Below, in pieces: positions 33,594-39,606 of a DNA stretch of 39,606 nt. The position numbers were made by a program, and so were the translations under genes. Under the pieces are notes generated by a model. The model saw nothing but the letters and a program-made list of their open reading frames with translations, searched no databases and was not told where the DNA came from. This stretch comes from an uncultured Elusimicrobia bacterium. GTDB taxonomy: Bacteria; Elusimicrobiota; Elusimicrobia; Elusimicrobiales; UBA9959. Location of the stretch: assembly GCA_903889965.1 (NCBI GenBank), contig CAISZM010000074.1:1-39606 (forward strand), in the 5' to 3' direction. How positions within the stretch are numbered: position 1 is the first letter of the stretch; every line of letters begins with the position of its first letter.

Positions 33594-34622
33594 ATGAGTT
33601 ATATCATGGCCCTCTCCGCCGCCCTGCTCTTCGCCGTATCTGTTCCGGCCGGGAAACTGCTGCTGGTTCACTTGAAACCCCTGGAGCTGTCAGCGTTCTG
33701 TTACCTCGGGAGCGGCATCGGGCTTGCAGCCTGGCGCGCTTTGGCGGGGCGTCCCGGGGCGGAGGCCGGGCCGGGCCGGGGAGATCTTCCGTACCTGGCC
33801 GGTTTTGTGCTGTCCGGAGGGGTGCTGGCGCCGTTGGCTTTGTTCACGGGGCTAAACCTCACCCGCTCCTCTTCCGCCGCCATGCTGCTGAATTTTGAGC
33901 TGGTTTTCACCTCCCTGATAGCTATCTTTTTCTTCAGGGAGCATGGGGGGAGGCGCTTCTGGACGGCGGCCGTCCTTGTCACGGCCGGGGGGCTCGCCCT
34001 CGCCCGGGAGGGCGCCGGACCCGGGGCCGACGCCGGGGCCCTGCTGGTGCTGGCCGCCGGATTTTTCTGGGCCGTTGATAATAACCTGACCGCGCGAGTT
34101 TCGATAAAGGACCCCGTGACGCTGGCCGCCGTAAAGGGTCTGGCCGGGGGTCTTATAAACGCCGCTTTGATCCTCGGGGCACGGGGTTCACCGCCCGAGT
34201 TCAGGTGGGCCGCCGCCGCCATGCTGCTGGGCCTGGTATGCTACGGTTTCAGCCTGGTGCTGTTCATACTGGCCATGCGCGGCATGGGCGCTTCGCGCGC
34301 CGGCGCTTTTTTCGGCGCTTACCCGTTCATGGGGGCCGCGCTCAGCGTGGTCCTGCTCGGCGAGCCGGTTACCGCGCGGCTGCTGCTGTCGGGCGGGCTT
34401 ATGCTGGCCGCCTTCGTGCTTTTGGCCGCCGAGAAACATTCCCACGCCCACAGCCACGAACCTCTTGAGCACGACCACGGGCACACCCACTCCGACGGCC
34501 ACCACTGGCATGTCCACGCGGCGGTCGCCGCGGAGCCTCATTCCCACCTGCACACTCATGCGCCGGGGGAGCACGCGCATCCGCACCTCCCCGACGCGCA
34601 CCATCGGCATCGGCACGCCTGA
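33594..34622 (+). CDS. EamA/DMT-family transporter with histidine-rich C-terminal tail
   Basis: The 342-residue protein has about ten hydrophobic helices arranged as two EamA repeats (first about residues 1-135, second about 150-278), the drug/metabolite transporter fold. The tail, residues 280-342, contains 23 histidines in 63 positions, mostly as HxH and HH pairs with Asp/Glu, and is very probably metal-binding. His-rich extensions occur on a subset of DMT proteins and on Zn, Ni and Co transporters. The tail should face the cytoplasm if the count of ten helices is right. The substrate is unknown, but a role in metal export, import or metal-dependent control is plausible. Confidence 0.88.
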   Translation: MSYIMALSAALLFAVSVPAGKLLLVHLKPLELSAFCYLGSGIGLAAWRALAGRPGAEAGPGRGDLPYLAGFVLSGGVLAPLALFTGLNLTRSSSAAMLLNFELVFTSLIAIFFFREHGGRRFWTAAVLVTAGGLALAREGAGPGADAGALLVLAAGFFWAVDNNLTARVSIKDPVTLAAVKGLAGGLINAALILGARGSPPEFRWAAAAMLLGLVCYGFSLVLFILAMRGMGASRAGAFFGAYPFMGAALSVVLLGEPVTARLLLSGGLMLAAFVLLAAEKHSHAHSHEPLEHDHGHTHSDGHHWHVHAAVAAEPHSHLHTHAPGEHAHPHLPDAHHRHRHA

Positions 34623-34792
34623 ACTCACCGTATGCAGGCCGCAGGCTGCCAAGCCGGGCCGCCGACCGCGGAAGGGACCGCGCCTCGTCCTTTAACCCCG
34701 CCCCGCGTCTTGCGGCCGCGTAAGCCGGTAAGGGCGCGCAACGTGTGACTTTGGCGGCGACAATATCCTATACTCTAAAGTTGCACGAGGCT

Positions 34793-36400
34793 ATGAAAAA
34801 ATCGCTTATCATCTGCGCGGCCTTGCTTTTCGCCTTATCCCCGCGCGTCCCGGCGGGCGAGTTCAGGGATAAGGGGGAAACCATAGCCGTGGATTTTCCC
34901 GCAGGATGGAGCGTCGGGAGCAGCGACGATTCCGCTGTGACCCTGAAGCTGGAAAAAGGCAAGGCGTTCTTCGAATTTTCCAAACAAGACTCTGAACTGG
35001 GAGATTGTTACCTGCAGGCCCGCGTGCGGGAACAGGTCGATTCCCTGCGCAGCAAGGGTACCGCGTTGACAGGGGACATACGTTCCGCGGGCATACGCGG
35101 AGTTTCCAAGGCCTACTACACCTCCTATGAATCCATGGGCTCCGAGGCGTACATGGCCTTCTTCACTTACAATGGCGCGTCGTACGCTGTTTCCGCCAGC
35201 GGTCTGGACGAGGGGGATTTTCGCGCCATAGTTTCCGGCATCAGGAAGCCGGGAGAGAAGATAGAGACTCCAAAGCCCTATAAAGCCAAGACCTCGCGCG
35301 GAAAGAAAGGCAAAAACGAGGATGAGGAGGCGGGTTTCTCCGGGCAGAAGCCCGCTGAGCCGGGGCCGGAGATCCCCGCCGCGGAGATCGATGTCTCTAC
35401 CGGCTCCATACTGAACGCTTTCGCCCGATCCGAAGGCCCCGAGGTTCCGCGCCGTGATTTTCTCGATGTCCTCATAAAACTGGCCGGGGAGCGGGAGGGC
35501 GGAAGCCTGCCCCCCTATCTGCCGCGCCGCCCGCTGCCCCTGAAGTTCTGGGGGATCCTCGCGGCCCTCTGGGTGGCGGGGGCCTTCTACGCAAAAGCGG
35601 CGGCCGCCGCTTACCTCAACCCGAAGCAGCCTCCGCGGCCGGCCGAAGTGCCTCCGGACTTTTTTTTCCCCTTCGTGGTTTCCAGGGCGGCCACGCTCAG
35701 GAAAGTTACTTACAACATACTTACCAGGCAGAATCAGCTGCTGCTGGCCGATTTCCCCTGCGGGTATGAGTCTTACGCGGCCGTGTCGTTCTACGGCTGT
35801 CTGTTCTTCCACGCTTTCTGGAGCGTGCTCGCTCATGCGGGGCGGGGCGGGCTCGTGGCCGGCCTTCTCCTGCGCCTCCCGTTCGGCAGGGCTTTCGCCT
35901 CGCTGCCGGAGATATTTTTTATAGTGCCGTTCGTCATCGGCGCCGCCATGTATTTCACCAGGCTTCACCCGCTGCGCCTTTATGACGCGCAGTCCAACCT
36001 CCTTATGGAGGTGAAGCCCGACGCGGCCTATTGCATCATCAGGGATGGCGGAGGCAAGGAGGTCGCCCGACTGGTGCGCAAGGGCGGGTTCATGAACAGG
36101 CGGTGGGAGTTCGTGGACACCGACAACCAGGTGGTTTTTTCCATACGCGACGATTTCCCCAGAGGTACCGTGATGCGGAAACTTTTCGGCAATCTGGGGG
36201 GCGTTCTGCGCTCCCATTACGGAATTTTCGCGCAGGAGCGCCGGGCCGGTTTCGTGTTCCTGGACCCCACCTCCCCGGACCGTTTCCAGGTGCACATGGA
36301 TTTTGCCTTCGCGCGTCTGAGCCATCCCGCGCAGATACTGGCGGCCATGCTCTACGTGATTTCCAGGGAGAGGGACCCGTTGTACCCGTCGCCGTTTTAG
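34793..36400 (+). CDS. Exported/membrane protein with PsbP-like N-terminus and tubby-like C-terminus
   Basis: The frame opens at 34745. ATG 34793 begins a signal peptide (MKKSLIICAALLFALSPRVPAG), giving 535 residues, with GAGG just upstream. Residues ~22-155 (IAVDFPAGWSV, FEFSKQDS, YAVSASGLDEGDFRAIVSGI) look like a PsbP-type ligand-binding domain. A charged linker follows, and hydrophobic segments occur around 250-280, 330-360 and 365-395. From about 300 there is a beta-rich region with GYESYAAV, RLYDAQSNLLMEV, WEFVDTDNQVVFSI and YVISRERDP, similar in texture to LURP-one/tubby-like domains such as the 1629-2531 product. I know of no defined family with this exact layout. A TATACT box lies at 34769-34774. 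The PFK gene follows after 50 nt. Confidence 0.65.
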   Translation: MKKSLIICAALLFALSPRVPAGEFRDKGETIAVDFPAGWSVGSSDDSAVTLKLEKGKAFFEFSKQDSELGDCYLQARVREQVDSLRSKGTALTGDIRSAGIRGVSKAYYTSYESMGSEAYMAFFTYNGASYAVSASGLDEGDFRAIVSGIRKPGEKIETPKPYKAKTSRGKKGKNEDEEAGFSGQKPAEPGPEIPAAEIDVSTGSILNAFARSEGPEVPRRDFLDVLIKLAGEREGGSLPPYLPRRPLPLKFWGILAALWVAGAFYAKAAAAAYLNPKQPPRPAEVPPDFFFPFVVSRAATLRKVTYNILTRQNQLLLADFPCGYESYAAVSFYGCLFFHAFWSVLAHAGRGGLVAGLLLRLPFGRAFASLPEIFFIVPFVIGAAMYFTRLHPLRLYDAQSNLLMEVKPDAAYCIIRDGGGKEVARLVRKGGFMNRRWEFVDTDNQVVFSIRDDFPRGTVMRKLFGNLGGVLRSHYGIFAQERRAGFVFLDPTSPDRFQVHMDFAFARLSHPAQILAAMLYVISRERDPLYPSPF

Positions 36401-36450
36401 TCCCGCACGGAGGGCCGTGTCCATACGCTGCGAGAGTTTACGAGGTGATC

Positions 36451-37545
36451 ATGAAAATAGGTATTCTTACGGGCGGAGGGGACTGCCCCGGTCTTAACGC
36501 GGTGGTACGCGGCGTAACGAAATCCGCGCTCAGGCGAGGCTGGGAGGTCATCGGTTTCCGCGACGGTTACCGTGGCTTGGTTGAAAAGGATTTTGTCCGG
36601 CTGGGGGATAGGGACGTTTCCGGCATAATTATCCGGGGCGGCACGATACTCGGTACCTCCAATACGGCGAACCCGTTCGCCTATACGCTCGAGCCGCTCG
36701 GTTCCAGCGAAAAGCCGAAGGACCTCTCCAGGCTGGCCCTGGAAAATTTCCGCGATCTGGGCCTTGGCGCGCTTGTCGCTATAGGCGGCGACGGCACCTT
36801 GACGATGGCCGAGCAGCTTTATAAAAAAGGGATGCCGGTAATAGGCGTGCCCAAGACCATAGACAACGATCTTTCGGCCACGGACATAACCTTCGGTTTC
36901 GACTCCGCGCTGAACGTGGCTACGGAGGCGGTGGACCGCGTGCACACCACGGCGGAGTCCCATCACCGTGTCATGATAGTGGAGACCATGGGCCGGTACG
37001 CCGGCTGGATAGCGCTGCGCGCCGGTATAGCCGGCGGCGGCGATATAATACTGCTGCCGGAGATACCGTACCGCGCCCGGGATATCGTGGGCGCCGTCCT
37101 GGAGCGGAAGCGCTGCGGTAAGAAATTTTCCATCGTGGTGGCGGCGGAAGGCGCCCGGCCGGAAAAAGGGGAGATGACCGTCACCAGGGTGGTGAAGGGG
37201 TCTCCCGACCCGGTGCGCCTGGGCGGGGTTTCCTACAAGATCGCGGAACTGCTGGAAGGCAAGGTGGGGCTTGAGACCCGCGTGGTGGTGCTCGGCCACG
37301 TGCAGCGCGGCGGCGAGCCCACTCCCTTCGACCGGTGGCTGGCCACCGGCTTCGGGGTTAAGGCGGCCGAACTGCTGGCTAAAAAACAATTCGGGCAGAT
37401 GGTCTCGTTCAGAAATTACGGCTTCACCTCGGTCAAGATAGCGCAGGCTGTGGGGAAGCTGCGGCGCGTTTCTCCCTCGTCGCAGGAAGTGAAGGCGGCC
37501 CTGGCGGTCGGCACCAGTTTCGGGAATACCCGTGTTACGGGCTAA
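36451..37545 (+). CDS. pfkA: 6-phosphofructokinase, ATP/PPi group uncertain
   Basis: The frame is open from 36031 because of overlap with the upstream gene, but ATG 36451 follows GAGGTGATC and starts the conserved MKIGILTGGGDCPGLNAV, giving 364 residues. Motifs are GGDGT (112-116), PKTIDND with Lys135 and catalytic Asp138, and the fructose-6-phosphate segments ETMGRYAGW and HVQRGGEPTPFDR. Gly at the position equivalent to E. coli 104 combined with Lys at the 124 position places it in the mixed (group III-like) PFK class, where phosphoryl donor is not predictable. It catalyses phosphorylation of fructose 6-phosphate in glycolysis. Confidence 0.94.
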   Translation: MKIGILTGGGDCPGLNAVVRGVTKSALRRGWEVIGFRDGYRGLVEKDFVRLGDRDVSGIIIRGGTILGTSNTANPFAYTLEPLGSSEKPKDLSRLALENFRDLGLGALVAIGGDGTLTMAEQLYKKGMPVIGVPKTIDNDLSATDITFGFDSALNVATEAVDRVHTTAESHHRVMIVETMGRYAGWIALRAGIAGGGDIILLPEIPYRARDIVGAVLERKRCGKKFSIVVAAEGARPEKGEMTVTRVVKGSPDPVRLGGVSYKIAELLEGKVGLETRVVVLGHVQRGGEPTPFDRWLATGFGVKAAELLAKKQFGQMVSFRNYGFTSVKIAQAVGKLRRVSPSSQEVKAALAVGTSFGNTRVTG

Positions 37546-37599
37546 TGCCCCGGGGCATGGCGGCTACGGCGCCGCGGGCGCCAAAGGCGTATCGGATAT

Positions 37600-38328
37600 A
37601 TGACCACTGAATTCTTATACGGGGTTAATACCGCGGAAGAGGTCCTGAAGGCCGGGCGCCGCAGGGCTCTTCGCCTGGTGATAGCCCGCGGGGAGAACAG
37701 TCAGCGCATACTGGGCCTGGTGTCGCTGGCCAGAAAAGGCGGCGTAAAAGTCGAATTTTGCGACCAGCGGGCGCTGGATAAGCTGGCCAACGGCGGCAAT
37801 CACCAGGGTGTGATACTTGAAACAGAGCCCCCGCGCAGGATGGACCTGAATTCCGCGCTGGAGTCGGAAAAAGACCTGAAGAAGACCGTCTGGGCGGGCC
37901 TGGACGGCATAACCGACCCGATGAACCTGGGGGCGATAATACGGTCAGCCGCCTGCCTGGGCGTCTCCACGGTCATACTGCCGGAACGCCGTTCAGCCGG
38001 GATAACCCCGACAGCGCAGAAGGCGGCTTCGGGGGCGGTGGAACGGATCAATATTATCGAAGTGGTTAACATGAACCAGACCATCATAAAGCTGAAGGAA
38101 AAAGGTTTTTGGGTTTACGGTATGGATATGGGCGGCAAGCCGCTGCCCCAGGTGGATTTTGTTCTCCCGGCTTTCATTATAATCGGTTCCGAGGGTGAAG
38201 GGCTGCACGCGAAGACCAGGGAACATTGCGACGAAATAGTTTCCATCCCGCAGAAGGGGGGGGTGGAAAGCCTGAACGCGGGCAATGCCGCGGCGGTGGT
38301 TTTTTACGAACTCTCCAAAAGGATCTAG
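37600..38328 (+). CDS. rlmB: SPOUT-type RNA 2'-O-ribose methyltransferase (RlmB/TrmH family)
   Basis: The 242-residue protein has the N-terminal substrate-binding domain (LYGVNTAEEVLKAG, QRALDKLANGGNHQGV) and the C-terminal knotted SPOUT domain with its three motifs: DPMNLGAIIRSA, IIGSEGEGL and VESLNAGNAAAVVFYEL. It should transfer a methyl group from S-adenosylmethionine to a ribose 2'-hydroxyl, by homology G2251 of 23S rRNA (RlmB). Related TrmH enzymes act on tRNA, so the target is probable rather than certain. Motif 3 reads SLNAG instead of the usual SLNVS. It lies 54 nt after the PFK gene. Confidence 0.93.
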   Translation: MTTEFLYGVNTAEEVLKAGRRRALRLVIARGENSQRILGLVSLARKGGVKVEFCDQRALDKLANGGNHQGVILETEPPRRMDLNSALESEKDLKKTVWAGLDGITDPMNLGAIIRSAACLGVSTVILPERRSAGITPTAQKAASGAVERINIIEVVNMNQTIIKLKEKGFWVYGMDMGGKPLPQVDFVLPAFIIIGSEGEGLHAKTREHCDEIVSIPQKGGVESLNAGNAAAVVFYELSKRI

Positions 38329-38353
38329 GCCGTTCCGGGTGCGGCTCCCCCCG

Positions 38354-38388
38354 AAAAAACGACAACGCGGGCACTGGCCCGCGCTGTC
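38354..38388 (-). terminator. Intrinsic terminator of the minus-strand small RNA
   Basis: Read on the minus strand, GACA + one mismatch + CGCGGGC pairs with GCCCGCG + TGTC (38361-38388), closed by a 4-nt loop and followed by G and six T residues (38354-38359 as A on plus). Confidence 0.9.
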
Positions 38389-38441
38389 TCCCTCAGAAAC
38401 TTATGGAGCGGAAAGCAACCGTCGATAAGGTGTTCCGCTCC
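38354..38441 (-). ncRNA. Small RNA of about 90 nt with own promoter and terminator
   Basis: On the minus strand a consensus promoter (38475-38448) predicts a start near 38441, and a strong terminator ends at 38354. No ribosome binding site or usable ORF lies between. The 5' half folds into a hairpin with arms GGAGCGGAA and TTCCGCTCC around a loop of about 19 nt. A short single-stranded stretch containing CTGAGGGAGACAG leads into the terminator hairpin. It does not show the SRP or 6S signature, and I do not recognise a known family. It lies between the convergent RlmB-type gene and the upstream SPASM gene. Transcription is inferred from the promoter and terminator only. Confidence 0.65.
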
Positions 38442-38447
38442 GGGGAT

Positions 38448-38475
38448 AGTATAACAGATATTATCGGTTTGTCAA
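38448..38475 (-). promoter_or_regulatory. Consensus sigma-70 promoter of the minus-strand small RNA
   Basis: On the minus strand TTGACA (38475-38470) and TATACT (38453-38448) match consensus with a 16-nt spacer. Just upstream, at 38485-38498, lies CTTGAC-N2-GTCAAG, a dyad like that at the -35 box of the promoter at 3916. The sequence CTGTTATACT is shared by both promoters. Confidence 0.82.
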
Positions 38476-38520
38476 GGGGTAATCTCTTGACAGGTCAAGG
38501 CCGCGCTCTTGCCCCGCTTT

Positions 38521-39357
38521 TTATGCGTCCGCCGCGCCGGGCGCCGCGAAGCCGCAGGAGCGGCAGTAGGCTGGCATATCCGTGCCGCCCGCTATTCTTT
38601 TCCGCAGGGCCAGGGCGCCGGGGCCGGATAGTATCTCGGCAAGCGGCCTTTCGGCTATATCGCCGAGGGTGAGCGCGCCGTCAAAGTCGGCGCAGCACGG
38701 GACAACGCGCCCGTCGCTCAGTATGCCGAAATGGTGCTTCAGGCCGAGGCAGCCGTGTTCGGTCCCGGACCCTCCGGCGCCAGGCCAGTCGAATAAACCG
38801 CCGAAATTCAGGAAAACACCCTCCCCGAGTTTTACGAAATCCGCGCCCGGGTTTGCCGCCGCGCCGAAGGCGGCGAGCATGACTTTCAGCGTTTCCCTGA
38901 AGAAATCGTCCGCGCCTGCGGAGCGCAGGCGGAACCCGACTATAAGCCGCGGCGGCTTCGAAAGCGCGAACTCCGCGAGCCGTTTCACCTCGCGCGGGCG
39001 CTCGGCCGCGGGCAGGCAGGAGAGGGCGTGCAGCGAGATGGAGATCTGCGACAGGCAGTTTTCGTTAAAAAGCGACGGCGGGAACCGTCCCAGCAGGACG
39101 CCGTTCGTCACAAGGTTAACTTTAAGCCCGAGCCTCGAGCATATGCGCAGTATTTCCGGGAAGTCCGGGTGGGTAAGAGGCTCTCCAAGTACATGCAGCG
39201 AAATTACCCCGGCCAGCTTAGCGGCCTGCGCGGCTGCGCTTTCGAACAAAACGGGTGACATGGAGACCCCGGGCCTGGACGAACGGGCGCAGAAACCGCA
39301 GGCCAGGTTGCAGCCGTTGGTTATTTCGATAAAGGCCCGCCTGAAAGGTTTCTTCAT
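38521..39357 (-). CDS. Radical SAM protein with SPASM-like C-terminus
   Basis: The 278-residue protein starts close to the radical SAM cluster motif CNLACGFC (Cys16, Cys20, Cys23), which binds the 4Fe-4S cluster that cleaves S-adenosylmethionine. LHVLGEPLTHPDF and VNLVTNGVLL are the usual radical-SAM barrel landmarks. The C-terminal third (CLGLKHHFGILSDGRVVPCCADF, then LGDI and CRSCGF) is a SPASM-type auxiliary-cluster domain. Members modify peptides or sugars and mature other enzymes. The substrate is not evident and no precursor peptide gene is seen nearby. No clear Shine-Dalgarno can be named. Confidence 0.92.
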   Translation of the reverse strand: MKKPFRRAFIEITNGCNLACGFCARSSRPGVSMSPVLFESAAAQAAKLAGVISLHVLGEPLTHPDFPEILRICSRLGLKVNLVTNGVLLGRFPPSLFNENCLSQISISLHALSCLPAAERPREVKRLAEFALSKPPRLIVGFRLRSAGADDFFRETLKVMLAAFGAAANPGADFVKLGEGVFLNFGGLFDWPGAGGSGTEHGCLGLKHHFGILSDGRVVPCCADFDGALTLGDIAERPLAEILSGPGALALRKRIAGGTDMPAYCRSCGFAAPGAADA

Positions 39358-39606
39358 CTAGTGGATTATAGCAGGCAATTCCGCCCTTTTCATAATTAAG
39401 CGTCCTTGTTTAGCATAGGTACGGGCCAGTCATGGGGTTGCCCATTCCGCCGCGCAGTTCCCCCCGAAGCGGGGCCCCCCTCCCCAAAGCGGCCGTATGA
39501 TACGCATAGCGCCTGGCCGTCCGTTGCGCATAGCGCTTTTATACGGCACAGGCATAGCCCAGTTACGGCACAAGATAGCGTCCGATGACACATTGCAAGC
39601 GTAGTA
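39358..39606. other. Right-end stretch with no supported gene
   Basis: About 250 nt from the start of the SPASM gene to the window edge contain no credible gene. Short words recur (GCATAGCGC, GCATAGC, TACGGCACA), and a 65-codon minus-strand open frame covers part of it without a ribosome binding site or recognisable protein. It may be the edge of a feature that continues past the window. Confidence 0.4.

Noticed and set aside
34835-36424. 529-codon minus-strand open frame opposite the PsbP/tubby-like gene
   Set aside because: The plus strand has a signal peptide, coherent domains and good spacing to the PFK gene. The antisense product has no recognisable domain.
39396-39593. 65-codon minus-strand open frame at the window end
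   Set aside because: It has no ribosome binding site or family resemblance, and it consists partly of short DNA word repeats.

Overview
The window looks like chromosomal DNA of a G+C-rich, free-living bacterium. Genes are tightly packed, with ATGA-type stop/start overlaps, housekeeping functions and many exported proteins. A prepilin, an ECF sigma/anti-sigma/bactofilin-like operon, a two-component pair, serine biosynthesis genes, glutamate dehydrogenase and phosphofructokinase are present. I see no phage, transposase, integrase, CRISPR array or plasmid functions. The style (secreted Cys-rich and Asn/His-rich proteins, an alphaproteobacterial-type SerC, a group-III-like PFK) reminds me of an Elusimicrobiota-like lineage. 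That is an impression: no taxonomic marker gene is present.

Layout. 1-2.5 kb: tRNA-Arg(CCG), a two-domain SDR protein and a membrane protein with a LURP-one/tubby-like look. 2.5-4.5 kb: a frame-broken small minus-strand gene, an exported polysaccharide deacetylase, then a noncoding stretch with a consensus promoter, about 340 nt of strongly structured RNA and an intrinsic terminator. 4.5-7.4 kb: RecQ, a KTSC-like small protein and an RNase HI with a C-terminal viroplasmin-like domain. 7.5-11.7 kb: a secreted Cys-rich protein, a frameshifted SGNH hydrolase and a large exported glycosidase-like protein. 11.7-13.9 kb: ECF sigma, membrane anti-sigma candidate and bactofilin-like membrane protein. 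14-17.6 kb: exported papain-like protease, exported arginine/agmatine-deiminase-fold enzyme and exported ComEC-like metallo-beta-lactamase. 17.9-21.8 kb: Pif1-WYL helicase, a secreted protein with 16 NHPGN-type repeats, and RadC.

21.8-25.3 kb is a serC-serA-DUF1015 operon behind a good promoter. 25.4-29.1 kb holds a histidine kinase, a lone receiver, a transglutaminase-like protein, a nitroreductase, a prepilin and a zinc-ribbon membrane protein. 29.3-31.9 kb is a pyruvyltransferase/FrhB-like pair, typical of surface-glycan synthesis. 32-38.3 kb has GdhA (minus), an EamA transporter with a His-rich tail, a PsbP-like/tubby-like membrane protein, PFK and an RlmB-type methyltransferase. The end has a second small RNA locus on the minus strand (about 90 nt, with its own promoter and terminator) and a radical-SAM/SPASM protein.

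The most promising undescribed elements are the two independent noncoding transcription units (about 3.95-4.29 kb plus, 38.35-38.44 kb minus). Both have near-perfect sigma-70 promoters with a TTGAC-N2-GTCAA dyad at or just upstream of the -35 box. Also notable are a related 33-bp intergenic element at two loci, the NHPGN-repeat protein, and DUF1015 sitting in the serine operon where a phosphoserine phosphatase might be expected.
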